DNA from: Thiohalocapsa sp. ML1
GTDB lineage: Bacteria; Pseudomonadota; Gammaproteobacteria; Chromatiales; Chromatiaceae
Reading direction: 5' to 3'
NCBI RefSeq assembly: GCF_001469165.1
Contig: NZ_JABX01000005.1
Span: forward strand, 62,001-126,000
Length of the DNA stretch: 64,000 nucleotides
Shown: in pieces, positions 37,311 to 47,404 of the stretch
How positions within the stretch are numbered: position 1 is the stretch's first letter
How the letters are laid out: every line of letters starts with the position of its first letter
The notes under the pieces: model-generated
Database searches by the model: none
Told to the model about the DNA's origin: nothing
Seen by the model: the letters and a program-made list of their open reading frames with translations, nothing else
Translations under genes and position numbers: made by a program

Positions 37311-37880
37311 ATGCGTTTCAAGCTACCCCCCACCTACAAACTGCTGCTCGCGCTCGCGGTGGTCATCGGGCCCTTCTACTGGCTGATGTTCACGGAGGAC
37401 GGCCGTCGGCGCAGCGACCTGGTCATTTTGCACATCCTCGGCAAGCCGAGCTTCAACATTGCGCTGGACCGGCTCACCGGTGCCACGACACATGCCGCCA
37501 TCAAGGAGCAGTTCCCGAAGGTGGACTTCGCGTGCCAGGCGCGCACAAGCGCCCTGGGCGAGGAGGTCTGCGCCGCCGAGATCGCGTCCTTCAACGGCCT
37601 GCCGGCGCGCCAGGCGCGGCTCTTCTATGGCGGCGGCCGGCTCACGGCGGTGCGGCTCGATTATCGCCGCCATTACCACCGGCTGCTGGCCGCATCGCTT
37701 GCCAATGGTTTCGGCGAGCCGAGCGTGGAGGCGGGCGGCACGACGCAGCGCTGGCGCATCGACGGCGGCACCATCGTGCTGCCGGCCGAGCGCCCTGCCA
37801 CGGACGACGAAGCCGCGTTGATGTGGCTGTCGCCGGTGCTCACGGGCGACCCGCAGCGCGGCAGGGCCGCAGACGGATAA
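37311..37880 (+). CDS. Single-pass membrane protein of unknown function, 189 aa
   Basis: I do not recognise a family. The ATG at 37311 gives a 189-residue protein with one N-terminal membrane segment (about 9-27, LLLALAVVIGPFYWLMF), a basic stretch (DGRRRSD) and a mixed C-terminal domain of about 150 residues with two cysteines (DFACQA, EEVCAAE). The orientation predicts a periplasmic or cytoplasmic C-terminal domain equally well. It is divergent from mutS and convergent with the spermidine-synthase-like gene, ending just before a heptad hairpin. Codon bias supports it as a real gene. Confidence 0.6.
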   Translation: MRFKLPPTYKLLLALAVVIGPFYWLMFTEDGRRRSDLVILHILGKPSFNIALDRLTGATTHAAIKEQFPKVDFACQARTSALGEEVCAAEIASFNGLPARQARLFYGGGRLTAVRLDYRRHYHRLLAASLANGFGEPSVEAGGTTQRWRIDGGTIVLPAERPATDDEAALMWLSPVLTGDPQRGRAADG

Positions 37881-37892
37881 GGGCGGGGAGCA

Positions 37893-37949
37893 TTCCGGGA
37901 GGGCCAAGGGCCGAGGGGCAACGGAGCCCTCCTCGGCCCTCGATTCACT
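37893..37949. repeat. Heptad hairpin-family copy
   Basis: Left heptads GGGCCAAGGGCCGAGG (37901-37916) can pair with CCTCGGCCCT (37930-37939). The segment GGAGCCCTCCTCGGCCCTCG and the following ATTCACTCGCCGCAACGAGC match the copy at 7141-7180. Confidence 0.85.
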
Positions 37950-38026
37950 CGCCGCAACGAGCGGGTTGCCGAACACGGCGCCCCCGCGCCTGTGGCTCTG
38001 CCTTTTCACGGTTTGATGAGCACCTT

Positions 38027-39598
38027 TCAGCCGTCCTTGCCGAGCAGCAGCCCGGCGATGAGCCGCTCCACGGGGGCATAGTCGTCGGTCAAGAGCGGGA
38101 TCTCGGTGGGCGGGGTGCCGAAGTCCAGGATGTCTTCGGTCATGCGGCTCCAGGCGCGGCGGAAGCCCCGGCGGGCCGGCACGGTTTCCGGCAGCCGCGG
38201 GCCGTTCGTTGCGCTGATGATGAAGGTGACGCGCGGGGCATCCGGGACGCGGTCCATCCAGATGTCCACGTGGCGGAACTGGGTCGCAAGCGTCTTCGCG
38301 ATGGCCTTGATGAGCCGCGGGTCCGGGAAGGTATCCACGACGTTCATCAGATAGAGGCCGTCCGCTGCGAGCCGGCTGCGGACCAATGCCGCAAACTCGG
38401 CGGTGACGAGGTGGAATGGGATCGCGACATCGTGGAAGACGTCGCCGACGATGACGTCGAACCGGCCCTCGGTTGCTGCCAGGGCAACGCGGGCGTCGCG
38501 GTGCAGGATGGTCAGGCCGGCGGGCTCCAGGCCCAGCGATTCCGCCGCCGTCAGCGTCACGAGCGGGTCCAGCTCGGCGACGGTGATGCGGGACCCCGGG
38601 CTTAATGCTGCGACGGCCCGCGGCTGGCTGTAGGCGCCGCCGCCGGCGAAGAACCAGCGGAGCCCGTCGTCGTAGGCGCCTTGAAAATGCGTGTAGGCCA
38701 GCTCGTCCAGCCCATGCACGTAGGGCGCAATGAGCAGGTCCGGCTCGGCGAGGTGGTTGATGCCGTGCAGCAAATGATCCAGCACCAGCCCGCGGGCGGT
38801 GCCGGGCGCGGCGACCGCGGGCTGCTCCACGACGCGGATGCAGAAGTACGCGCTCTCACGGTCGCAGGTGCTTCTGAGCCCGCCCGACAGCGCCGCGAGC
38901 GCCCCTGCGCCGAGCACGGCCGCGAGCAGCAGCACCCGCGCGGGCCGCGTCGCCGGGCGCAGAAAGGGCAGGGCGAGGCCGAGCAGCGCGAGCCCCGTCC
39001 CGAGCACCACGACGCGGGTGCCGAAGCTCTGCACCAACCACCAACCCGCGGCGAAGGTGCCGGCTATGCTGCCGATGGCGGCCAGCGCGTGCATGCGCCC
39101 CACCACGTGCCCGGCGCGCGGGTCGAGCTTGAGCGCGAGCGTCGTCAAGAGCGGCGTGACCACGCCGATGAGCGCCGCCGGCACCAAGAACAGCACCGCC
39201 GCCAACGTGAAGCTCGCCGCGAGCAGCGTGAGCCCCTGCTGTTGCACCGCGGCGCCGAGCGGCCCGAGCAGCGCCAGGCTCGCGAGGCAGTAGAGCCCGC
39301 CCGCCGCCAGTACCCAGCCGACGCTCCGCCCGGTCGCGCCGTTGTCGGCCCAGACGCCGCCGAGCCAGTTGCCGAGCGAGAGCCCCGCGAGGATCACGCC
39401 GATGATGGATGTCCAGGTGTACAACGACACGCCGACGTAAGGTGCCACCAGGCGCCCCGCGACGATCTCCAGCACCAGCAGCAGCGCGGAGCTCAGGAAC
39501 ACCGTCGCGCCATAGCCCGCGAGCAGGCGCCTATTCGGCCGCGCATCGGGGCCAGGTGCCGGGGCCGTCGGCAAAGGGCTTTGGGGATTGTCTAACAT
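38027..39598 (-). CDS. Membrane-fused spermidine-synthase-like protein
   Basis: A 523-residue protein with two parts: seven or so membrane segments in the first 240 residues (VFLSSALLLVLEIVAGRLVAPYVG, LYTWTSIIGVILAGLSLGNWLGG and others, a fused transporter-like region) and a C-terminal methyltransferase-fold domain of the spermidine synthase family. In the latter, FFAGGGAYSQPRA, ITVAELDPLV, LTILHRDARV and FDVIVGDVFHDVAIPFHL form the nucleotide/substrate site. The usual GGGDG glycine motif reads GGGAY here, so true aminopropyl transfer is doubtful. ATG 39598 is preferred over 39646. The biological role of this fused family is unclear. Confidence 0.82.
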   Translation of the reverse strand: MLDNPQSPLPTAPAPGPDARPNRRLLAGYGATVFLSSALLLVLEIVAGRLVAPYVGVSLYTWTSIIGVILAGLSLGNWLGGVWADNGATGRSVGWVLAAGGLYCLASLALLGPLGAAVQQQGLTLLAASFTLAAVLFLVPAALIGVVTPLLTTLALKLDPRAGHVVGRMHALAAIGSIAGTFAAGWWLVQSFGTRVVVLGTGLALLGLALPFLRPATRPARVLLLAAVLGAGALAALSGGLRSTCDRESAYFCIRVVEQPAVAAPGTARGLVLDHLLHGINHLAEPDLLIAPYVHGLDELAYTHFQGAYDDGLRWFFAGGGAYSQPRAVAALSPGSRITVAELDPLVTLTAAESLGLEPAGLTILHRDARVALAATEGRFDVIVGDVFHDVAIPFHLVTAEFAALVRSRLAADGLYLMNVVDTFPDPRLIKAIAKTLATQFRHVDIWMDRVPDAPRVTFIISATNGPRLPETVPARRGFRRAWSRMTEDILDFGTPPTEIPLLTDDYAPVERLIAGLLLGKDG

Positions 39599-39909
39599 CG
39601 GCTTACATTCGGTTTGGCGATGCCACGGCGCGTGCTTTACGCACAATGCGTGTGGCCGCAGCGGAGCAGAATAGGAAGGGGCTAGGGGCTAGGGGCTAGG
39701 GGCTAGGGGCTAGGGGCTAGGAGCTAGGAGCTAGGAGCTAGGAGCTAGGAACTGGGGCCAAGGATAACGCGCGGCGGACCCGCTCACCGGCAATCGACTT
39801 CGCACGCCGTACTCCGCACCCCGTACTCCGTACTCCGCACCCCGTACTCCGCACCCCGTACTCCGTACTCCGCACCCCCGTACTCCGTACTCCGTTCCTC
39901 CCCAAACCA
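39599..39909. repeat. Divergent spacer filled by two heptad arrays
   Basis: GGGGCTA about six times then GGAGCTA about four times span 39678-39752. CGTACTC/CGCACCC units, about thirteen of them, span 39808-39898. The second array ends 11 bases before the giant kinase ATG, and no ribosome-binding purine run is visible there. No gene or clear promoter was seen in the remaining sequence. Confidence 0.92.
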
Positions 39910-42900
39910 ATGCGCCGCGACGCCATCCTGCTCTGCATCCTGCTCCTGCTGCCCGGCGCGTTGCCGGCGGTGTCGCCGGTGGCAGACGCGGAGGCGCTGA
40001 CGCCGGTGCGCATCCAGTTGCAGTGGCGCCACCAGTGGCAGTTCGCGGGCTTCTACGCGGCGCTCGCGCAGGGCTGGTACCGCGACGCGGGGCTGGAGGT
40101 GACGCTGCTGGAGGGCGGGCCTGACATTGACCCGGTGGCGGTGGTGCTGGACGGCGGCGCCGACTTCGGCACGGCGGCGGCGGATGCCCTGTTGCTGCGG
40201 CACGGGTCTGGGGAGCCGATGAAGCTGCTGGCGAGCTGGTTCCGCCGCTCGCCGCTCGTGCTCGTGGTGCGCCCCGACGTGGTGCTGCCGGACCAGCTCG
40301 CCGGCAAGCGCGTCATGGCGACGCCGGGGCAGTTGGCCGGGCTCAAGCTCTACGGGTTGTTCGCCCGCGGGGGCGTTGATTTGGCCGATCTCGACCTCGT
40401 ACCGTTTGCGCCCGGCGTCGACGCCTTCGTGCGCGGCGACATCGACGCCATGACCGCCTATCGCAGCAACGAGGTGTTCGCGCTTTACCGCCGCGGCGTC
40501 CCGTTCAATGTGATTGACCCGGCGGACTACGGCGTGCCGGTGCCGGACCTGAACCTGTTCGCCGCCGCCGCGACGGTAGAACGCGCCCCGGCCGTGGCAG
40601 CGGCGGTGACGCAGGCGACGAACCGCGGCTGGGCCTACGCGCTGGACCACCCGGACGAGCTCGTGGCCCTGATCCGCCGGGAATGGAACACCCAGGACAA
40701 GTCGGCGGAGCACCTGCGCTTCGAGGCCCGCCAGACCCACAGCGCGATGTTGCCGGAGGTGCATCCCATCGGCGAGCCGGACACCGCGGCGCTCGCCGAT
40801 GTCGCCCGGCTGCTGTTCGATGCCGGTCGCCTCGCGAAGCCCGTGGACGTCGCCGACATGCTCCATGCGTCGGCGCCGACGCTCGATCTCAGCGCCGCGG
40901 AGCAGGACTTCCTGCGCCGCCACCCGCGGCTCAGCGTGCGCTATGTGTCGGTGCCGCCGTTCGTGCATGGCACCGCCGCCGGCCCCGACGGCTACTCGGT
41001 GGAGCTGATGGAGCGCACCGCCCGGCTCGCGGGCTTCACGCTGAGCTGGCGCGAGGCGGACCTGCCGCGCATCCACGAGGAGCTGCGCACGGGCAGCGCG
41101 GATCTGGCCATCAACGGCATCCGCACACCGGCGCGCGAGGCGTATCTGCGCTACAGCGCGCGTGGCGATCCCGTGCGGCTCGTGATCGTCACGCAGCGCG
41201 GGCAGGCGACGCTCGGGACCCTGGAGGCGCTGCGCGGCAGGACCGTGGCGACCCTGGCCGGGGATGCCATCGGTGAGCTGCTCGCCGCCTGCTGCGACGA
41301 CATCGGGCTCATGTCCGAGGCCAGCTACGCCGAGGCGCTGCAAGCCGTCGCGGGCGGCCGCGCCGATGCGGCGCTGCTGCCGCGCCAGGTGGCGCTGCAC
41401 CTGATGGCGGCTGAGCGTATGGCGGAGCTCAAGGTCGCCGCGGAGCTGGGGCCGCTGGACCTGGGGACATCGCTCACCGCCCACCCGTATGTGGTGCGAC
41501 GCGATCTGCCGCTCTTGCAGCGCATCCTGGACAAGGCCTATGCGGCCCTCGATCCGGCCGACCTGACGCGCCTCTGGGCGCGCTGGTTCGGCGATGACGA
41601 AACGCTGACCTATCTGCGTCCGCACGCGCCGCCGTCGCTGAGCGCGGCGCAGGCGGCCTGGCTCGCGACGCAGCGCCGGCTGCGCGTGGCGTATACCGAG
41701 CTGCCGCCCTATGCCATGACCGCCAACGGGCGTGCCACCGGCTATACGGTGGAGCTGCTGCGGCAAGCGGCGCGACCGCTCGGGCTTGAGCTGCAGTTCA
41801 TGCCGGCACCGACGCAAGCGGCGCTGGCGGCGCTGCGGGAGGGCCGCGCGGATGTCCTGCTGAACGTCCTGCAGACGCGGGAGCGCGAGGCCTGGATGCG
41901 CTTCGGCGCGCATGCTGGGACCGTGGATTTTCGCATCTACAGCCACGCGGGCGGACCCGTCTTCGGCAAGCTCGCCGACCTGTCGGGCAAGCGCCTTGCG
42001 GTTTGGCCCGGCGGTGCCGCCGAGAGGCTCGCGGCGGGCATCGACCCGCTGCCGAAGCTGCTGCCCGTGGCGAGCATCGAGGAGGCGTTGCGCGCCGTGG
42101 CCGCCGGTGATGCAGACGCCACCATCATGGAGCAGACCTACGCCCGCTACGTGATGGCGCAACAGGCCATCGGCGGCGTCGCGGAGGGGCCGAGTGGCCG
42201 CGGCGGCGGGCTGCCGGCGCAGCGCGCGAGCGGGTTCGCCGTGCGCGCCGACCAATCGCTTGCGGCGGAGGTGCTGGATGCGGCCATCGCGGCGCTGCCC
42301 CCGGGCATGCTGCACCGCCTGCACAAGGACTTCTTCCACGTCGAGCGCACGCCGCGCTCGGTGGCGCTGAGCGCCGCGGAGCGCGCCTTTCTCGATGCCT
42401 ATCCGGACATCCGCTTTGGTGCCGCCGCGGACTGGGCGCCTTATGCCTACCGGGGTGACGACGGCGCGACGGTCGGCATCGATGCGGACACTGTGGCCGC
42501 CATCAACGAGCTCCTCGGTACCAATATTCAACTCGTGCCAGGTGCGTGGGCGGACCTCGTCGAGCAGGCGATGCAGCACGACATCGACGGCCTGTCCACC
42601 TCGCGCCCGCACGCGGACCGAGCGCATCGGCTGACCTTTTCCACGCCCTATGCGCAGTTGACCAACGCCGTCTTCGTCCGCGCCGGTGACGCCGCCGACA
42701 TCAATGGTCCGCCAGCGCTCGCCGGACGACGAATCGGCTACGCCCAGGGCTCGCTGCTCAACCAGCGCTGGATCGCGGGCATCGCCGGTGCCGTGGGCGT
42801 CCCGCGCCCGAGCGTGCCGGCGCTGCTGAATGACTTGCTGTCGGGCAATGTGGACGCGGTCATCGGCGGCAGCGAGGTGCTGCGGTTCCTGGTCTCGGAT

Positions 42901-45900
42901 GCCGCGGAGCCACCGGTGGCGCTGGCCTTCGAGATCGGGGAGCCCCTGGATCTGGTGTTCTCGGTGCGCAACGACTGGCCGCTGCTCGCGAGTGCCATCG
43001 ACAAGGCGCTTGCCGCGCTGACCTCGGAGCGCCGCCGGACCATCCGCGAGCGGCACCTAGGGCCGTTCCCGCCGCCGCCGCCTGGGCAGGTGCGCCTGAG
43101 CTACGCCGAGCGCGAGTACCTGGCGCAGAAGGGCGGGCGGCTGCGCTACTGCTTCAGCCCCGTGTGGGCCCCCTACGACTACCTGGACGGGGGCGAGCAC
43201 CGCGGCCTATTCCGGGACTATCTGACGCTGTTTGCGCAGAAGCTCGGGGTGGCGCTGGAGCCGGTGCCGACCGCGACCTGGGCAGAGGCGCTGGAGCTGG
43301 CGCGCGAGCGCCGCTGCGACCTCTTGTCCGGCGCCGTGCGGACGGATGAGCGAGAGGCCTATCTCGACTTCACCGCGCCCTACTTCAATCTGAGCCATGT
43401 GCTGGTGGGAACCTTGAACAAGCCCTTTGTGCGGGAGATCGCGGCGCTCGCCGGCGAGACCATTGCGGTCCCCGGCGCCAGCGCCATCGAGGCCATGCTG
43501 CGCGCAGAGTACCCCGCCCTGACGTTTGTGCCGACGCAATCGGCGGAGGATCTGCGGCAGGGCTTCGGCACGGCACGCATCACGGTCGCCGTGACCACGC
43601 TGGAGCACGCGGCGGAGCTTGTGGACCAGAGCGCCGGCGGGCTTCGCATCATCGGCGAGCTGGACGATCGCTACCCCATCGCGGTGGCGACGCGCAGCGA
43701 CGAGCCGCTCCTGCATCTGGTCATGAACAAGGCGGTGGCCGCGCTGACGCCGGCCGAGCGCGACGCCATCGAGCTCAAACAGACCAAGTTCACCATTGAG
43801 CAGCGCCTGGATCTGACGCTGCTGTGGCAGGTGCTCGCGGTGGCGACCCTCATCGGGCTGTTGCTGCTGCACCGCCAGCGCGAGCTCACGCGCCTGAACC
43901 GCGATCTGATCGCGGCCCGCGATGCGGCGCAGGTGGCCGCGGCGGCCAAGACCCGGTTCCTCGCCAACATGTCCCACGAGATCCGCACGCCGATGAACGC
44001 CATCATGGGCATGGCGCGGCTGTGCCTCGACACGGAGCTGGATGTGCGCCAGCGCGGCTGGCTGGAGCGCCTGCACAGCGCCTCGCACTCGCTGCTCGGG
44101 CTCATCGACGACGTGCTGGACCTGGCCCGCATCGATGCCGGCGGCACGGTGCTGAAACCCGCTCCCTTCGCGCTCGACGAGGTGCTGGACCGGGTGCAGG
44201 CCGTGGTCGAGATGCAGGCCCGGGAGGCCGGGCTGACGCTCTGGTTCGACATCGATCCGGCAGCGCCTGGCGGCCTGGTCGGCGATGCGCTGCGCCTGGA
44301 GCAGGTGCTGCTGAACCTGGCCTCGAACGCCGTCAAGTTCACGCCCCGCGGCGAGGTCTGCCTGCGTGTGGAGTACCGCGGTCGGGAGGCGGATGGGGCG
44401 AGGCTGCGCTTCACCGTGATCGATACCGGCATCGGCATCGCGCGGCAGCAGCGCGCGCGGTTGTTCGAGCCCTTCTGTCAGGGCGACACCTCCACCACGC
44501 GCCGCTACCCGGGCTCGGGGCTGGGGCTCAGCATCAGCCGCGAGCTGGTGCGGCGCATGGGTGGCGACATCGTCGTCGTCAGTGCGCCGGGGCAGGGGAG
44601 CGCCTTCCACTTCACGCTGTCGCTGCCGCCGGCCACCGACGCACACGAATCGCCGCCGGTGGCGACCGCGGCCGGGACGGCGGTGCTGCTGTGCGATGCG
44701 CACGCGGGCCGGCGCGCGGTGCTGGCCCGACAGCTTGAAGCGCTCGGTCTTGCGGTGACGCAGGTCAACGAGCTCGCGGCGGTCGCGGAGCGGCTGCGCG
44801 GGCCGGCCGCCCCCGGCGCCGCGGCGGCCTGGTCGCTGGCCCTGGTGGTGCCGGCGGCCACGGCGATGAACCCGATGCTCGCGGATCTTCGCGCCGCAGC
44901 CGCTGCGGCCGCGGTGCCGCTCGTCGTCTTCGCGCTGGATCAGCCGCCACCGGCGCTGCCGCTGCCGGCCTCGCGCACGCGGCTGCGGCAGATCGTCGCC
45001 GCGGCCCTGCGCGGGGAGCCCACGGCGGTGGCCGCCGCCGTGCCCGCGTCCGCCGACGGCGCGCCCGCGCTCGGCGGGCGGCGCGTGCTCTTGGCCGAGG
45101 ACAACGAAACCAGCCGCGAGTACATCCGCGCCCTGTTGGTTCGCGCCGGCTGCACCGTGGCCACCGCCGTCAACGGGCTGGCGGCGGTGCGTTGGGCCAT
45201 GGACGAGGCGTTCGATCTCATTTTGATGGACATCCAGATGCCGGAGCTCGACGGCCTCGCCCCGGCGACGCGTATCCGCAAGGCCCTCGGCGAGCGCACG
45301 CCGCCGATCATCGCGTTGACGGCGCATGCACAGCCGGAAGACCGTCGGCGGAGCCGCGCGGCGGGCATGACCGCGCATCTGGTGAAGCCGCTGTCGCCGG
45401 AGGCCCTGTGGGCTGCCGTGCAAGCGGCGCTCGGGCTGGCCGCCGCCGCACCGGCATCGGCGGAGCTGTCTCGAAACGCAATGGAGACAAGCATGCAGAG
45501 CGATACCTCGGGCGCTCGTCCCCCCGTGGACTTGGACGCCGGCTTGGTCCAGGCGGCGGGGGATGCCTTGCTGTACCGGCGCGTGCTGGCGACCTTCCAC
45601 GCCGAGCACAGGAAGGACCCCGCGCGCCTTGCCGCCGCCGTCAGCGCCGGCGACGCCGAGACCGCGCGCGGCATTCAACACGCGCTGAAGGGCGTGGCCG
45701 GACTCATCGGCGCCGGGGACCTGCAACAAGTGGCCGCGGCGGGCATGGCCGCGGGTGACGATGGCTGGCAACAAGCGGCGCTCGCCACCGGCGCCACGCT
45801 GTCGGCGGCGCTGGCGGCGCTGGCACCGCTGGTGGATATGCCGGAGGCCGAGGCCGAGGCTACCGGCGCGGTCGACCCGCTGACGCTCTGCGCGGAGCTC

Positions 45901-46119
45901 GATGCGCTGCTCGCGCGCCGTGAGCCGGACGCCGCGGGGCTGCTCGGGCAACTGCGGGGGGCCGCCGAGGTCGGCCGTGTCGGCGGCGAGCTGATGCTGC
46001 TGGAGCGGCGCATCGCGGCCGGGCGCTTCGACGACGCCCGCGCCACCCTCGCGGATCTGCGCCGCATCCTGATCAGCAGGTCGGCGGCCGGCGCCGCGGC
46101 CCTGAGCGAGATCTCGTGA
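39910..46119 (+). CDS. Giant BvgS-like hybrid histidine kinase with NMT1 and four SBP3 domains
   Basis: A 2069-residue sensor. After a signal sequence (about 1-27) comes an NMT1/SsuA-type solute-binding domain (about 30-260; [19 protein letters not shown]). Four family-3 solute-binding domains follow, starting near residues 335, 585, 828 and 1073, each introduced by an LSxxE-type linker. One membrane segment lies at about 1302-1322. The cytoplasmic part has HisKA with His1356 ([12 protein letters not shown]), HATPase (about 1455-1580), a degenerate receiver (about 1590-1700, no acceptor Asp), an intact receiver with Asp1774 (LILMDIQMP) and an Hpt domain with His1924 (IQHALKG). This is a full four-step phosphorelay. 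Ligands are unknown. GTGA overlap couples it to the REC-GGDEF gene. Confidence 0.93.
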   Translation: MRRDAILLCILLLLPGALPAVSPVADAEALTPVRIQLQWRHQWQFAGFYAALAQGWYRDAGLEVTLLEGGPDIDPVAVVLDGGADFGTAAADALLLRHGSGEPMKLLASWFRRSPLVLVVRPDVVLPDQLAGKRVMATPGQLAGLKLYGLFARGGVDLADLDLVPFAPGVDAFVRGDIDAMTAYRSNEVFALYRRGVPFNVIDPADYGVPVPDLNLFAAAATVERAPAVAAAVTQATNRGWAYALDHPDELVALIRREWNTQDKSAEHLRFEARQTHSAMLPEVHPIGEPDTAALADVARLLFDAGRLAKPVDVADMLHASAPTLDLSAAEQDFLRRHPRLSVRYVSVPPFVHGTAAGPDGYSVELMERTARLAGFTLSWREADLPRIHEELRTGSADLAINGIRTPAREAYLRYSARGDPVRLVIVTQRGQATLGTLEALRGRTVATLAGDAIGELLAACCDDIGLMSEASYAEALQAVAGGRADAALLPRQVALHLMAAERMAELKVAAELGPLDLGTSLTAHPYVVRRDLPLLQRILDKAYAALDPADLTRLWARWFGDDETLTYLRPHAPPSLSAAQAAWLATQRRLRVAYTELPPYAMTANGRATGYTVELLRQAARPLGLELQFMPAPTQAALAALREGRADVLLNVLQTREREAWMRFGAHAGTVDFRIYSHAGGPVFGKLADLSGKRLAVWPGGAAERLAAGIDPLPKLLPVASIEEALRAVAAGDADATIMEQTYARYVMAQQAIGGVAEGPSGRGGGLPAQRASGFAVRADQSLAAEVLDAAIAALPPGMLHRLHKDFFHVERTPRSVALSAAERAFLDAYPDIRFGAAADWAPYAYRGDDGATVGIDADTVAAINELLGTNIQLVPGAWADLVEQAMQHDIDGLSTSRPHADRAHRLTFSTPYAQLTNAVFVRAGDAADINGPPALAGRRIGYAQGSLLNQRWIAGIAGAVGVPRPSVPALLNDLLSGNVDAVIGGSEVLRFLVSDAAEPPVALAFEIGEPLDLVFSVRNDWPLLASAIDKALAALTSERRRTIRERHLGPFPPPPPGQVRLSYAEREYLAQKGGRLRYCFSPVWAPYDYLDGGEHRGLFRDYLTLFAQKLGVALEPVPTATWAEALELARERRCDLLSGAVRTDEREAYLDFTAPYFNLSHVLVGTLNKPFVREIAALAGETIAVPGASAIEAMLRAEYPALTFVPTQSAEDLRQGFGTARITVAVTTLEHAAELVDQSAGGLRIIGELDDRYPIAVATRSDEPLLHLVMNKAVAALTPAERDAIELKQTKFTIEQRLDLTLLWQVLAVATLIGLLLLHRQRELTRLNRDLIAARDAAQVAAAAKTRFLANMSHEIRTPMNAIMGMARLCLDTELDVRQRGWLERLHSASHSLLGLIDDVLDLARIDAGGTVLKPAPFALDEVLDRVQAVVEMQAREAGLTLWFDIDPAAPGGLVGDALRLEQVLLNLASNAVKFTPRGEVCLRVEYRGREADGARLRFTVIDTGIGIARQQRARLFEPFCQGDTSTTRRYPGSGLGLSISRELVRRMGGDIVVVSAPGQGSAFHFTLSLPPATDAHESPPVATAAGTAVLLCDAHAGRRAVLARQLEALGLAVTQVNELAAVAERLRGPAAPGAAAAWSLALVVPAATAMNPMLADLRAAAAAAAVPLVVFALDQPPPALPLPASRTRLRQIVAAALRGEPTAVAAAVPASADGAPALGGRRVLLAEDNETSREYIRALLVRAGCTVATAVNGLAAVRWAMDEAFDLILMDIQMPELDGLAPATRIRKALGERTPPIIALTAHAQPEDRRRSRAAGMTAHLVKPLSPEALWAAVQAALGLAAAAPASAELSRNAMETSMQSDTSGARPPVDLDAGLVQAAGDALLYRRVLATFHAEHRKDPARLAAAVSAGDAETARGIQHALKGVAGLIGAGDLQQVAAAGMAAGDDGWQQAALATGATLSAALAALAPLVDMPEAEAEATGAVDPLTLCAELDALLARREPDAAGLLGQLRGAAEVGRVGGELMLLERRIAAGRFDDARATLADLRRILISRSAAGAAALSEIS

Positions 46120-47051
46120 GCAGCCCCGAGCGCCGCGCCCAGCGGCTACTCATCGTCGACGACGAGGGCGTGAGCCGGCTCCTGCTCGGCGCGCTGTTCC
46201 GCGACGAGTGCGAGCTGATGGAGGCGGGCGATGGTCGCACGGCGCTCGCGGCCGCGGCCGCGGCCGGGGCGGCGCCGCCGGACCTGATCCTGCTCGACAT
46301 CCTGCTGCCGGACATGGACGGGCGGGAGGTCTGCCGCCGCCTCAAGGAGGATGCGGCGACGCAGGACATCCCGGTGATCTTCGTCTCCGCCGTCGCCGAC
46401 GAGGCGGAGCAGGCGCGCGCCTTCGAGCTCGGCGCCGTCGATTACATCGTCAAGCCCTTCCACCGCGATATCGTGCGCGCGCGGGTGCGGCTGCACCTGC
46501 GCTTGAAGCGCCAGAGCGATCTGCTGGAGCGCCTGGCGGCGCTGGATGCGCTGACCGAGATCGGCAACCGGCGCGCCTTCGAGCAAAACTTCGACACGGC
46601 CCTCGCGCAGGGCGACCGCGCGCCGCTGGCGCTCGCAATGATCGACGTGGACCTGTTTAAGCAATACAACGACAGCCTGGGCCACGCGGCGGGTGACGAG
46701 TGCCTGCGCCGGGTGGCGGCGGCCCTGGCGGCCGCGGCCGGCGTGCTCGGCGGCAGCGTCGCGCGCTACGGCGGCGAGGAGTTCGCCTGCATCCTGCCCG
46801 GCATCAATGCCGACACGGCCGCCGGCGCCGCGGAGCGGCTGCGCACCGCCGTGCTGGACCTGGGGCTGCCGCATCCGCATGGGCTCCCCGGTGCGCTGCT
46901 GAGCGCAAGCGTCGGCATCGCCACCTGTGCCGCGCCGGCGCCCGCGTACCGCGCGCGCTTGCTGGCAACGGCCGATGCCGCGCTGTACCGGGCCAAGCAG
47001 CTCGGGCGCAACCGGGTTGAGGTGGCCGACGCAGCGGTTGCGCAGGGCTGA
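46116..47051 (+). CDS. REC-GGDEF response regulator (diguanylate cyclase)
   Basis: A 311-residue protein with an N-terminal receiver (about 8-125; acidic pair VDDE, acceptor Asp in [17 protein letters not shown] lysine) and a C-terminal diguanylate cyclase domain (about 145-305) with the active-site [14 protein letters not shown]. It should make c-di-GMP when phosphorylated. The inhibitory RxxD site normally five residues before GGEEF is missing (the position reads VLGG), so product feedback through that site is not expected. The start is GTG 46116, sharing bases with the kinase stop (GTGA). It is the natural output of the upstream kinase's Hpt domain. Confidence 0.93.
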   Translation: MSSPERRAQRLLIVDDEGVSRLLLGALFRDECELMEAGDGRTALAAAAAAGAAPPDLILLDILLPDMDGREVCRRLKEDAATQDIPVIFVSAVADEAEQARAFELGAVDYIVKPFHRDIVRARVRLHLRLKRQSDLLERLAALDALTEIGNRRAFEQNFDTALAQGDRAPLALAMIDVDLFKQYNDSLGHAAGDECLRRVAAALAAAAGVLGGSVARYGGEEFACILPGINADTAAGAAERLRTAVLDLGLPHPHGLPGALLSASVGIATCAAPAPAYRARLLATADAALYRAKQLGRNRVEVADAAVAQG

Positions 47052-47404
47052 TTGATCGATGCCCTTGACGTCGGGTTTCGCTGCACTGATCAGCGGCGCA
47101 ACGCGATGCTCCCGCGCGTCGGCCGGTCGGCGGCCCACCCCGCGGCGCTGGGAATCTGCCCTAACCGCAAAATCGGGTGCCATTTCCGGATTTGACGCGT
47201 CGCGCGGTAGGTCTCGATTGCGTTACCGTGGAGCAATGTCGGCGTTCGGCTGATATCGGCGCCAAACAGGGCAACGTTTTCCCTCGACTCCCAAGTAGTT
47301 GTACTAAGCTCGCTTGCTGCACCGGCACCGGCACCGGCACCGGCACCGGCACCGGCACCGGCACCGGCACCGGCACCGGCCCAAGCCTTGAGGTTCGCTC
47401 TGCC
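47052..47404. other. Spacer before REC-histidine kinase
   Basis: A 353-bp gap. Its last part carries the ACCGGC array described separately. An open frame in phase with the downstream gene begins at 47177 and would read the array as Thr-Gly repeats, but its composition does not look like a protein N-terminus. No clear promoter was identified. Confidence 0.5.
47321..47380. repeat. Ten perfect copies of the hexamer ACCGGC
   Basis: An uninterrupted 60-bp array ending 24 bases before the start of the REC-histidine kinase gene. The unit is a multiple of three, so gain or loss of copies would change spacing, not reading frame. Confidence 0.97.

Noticed and set aside
39784-45951. Very long open frames on the minus strand opposite the giant kinase (over 1000 and 900 codons)
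   Set aside because: They are shadows in GC-rich DNA: composition is Arg/Gln/His-rich with no domain, and the plus strand encodes clear conserved domains throughout.
47177-47404. N-terminal extension of the REC-kinase with ten Thr-Gly repeats
   Set aside because: The extension is translated array and spacer; the receiver domain and a fair ribosome site support the start at 47405, although the frame stays open.
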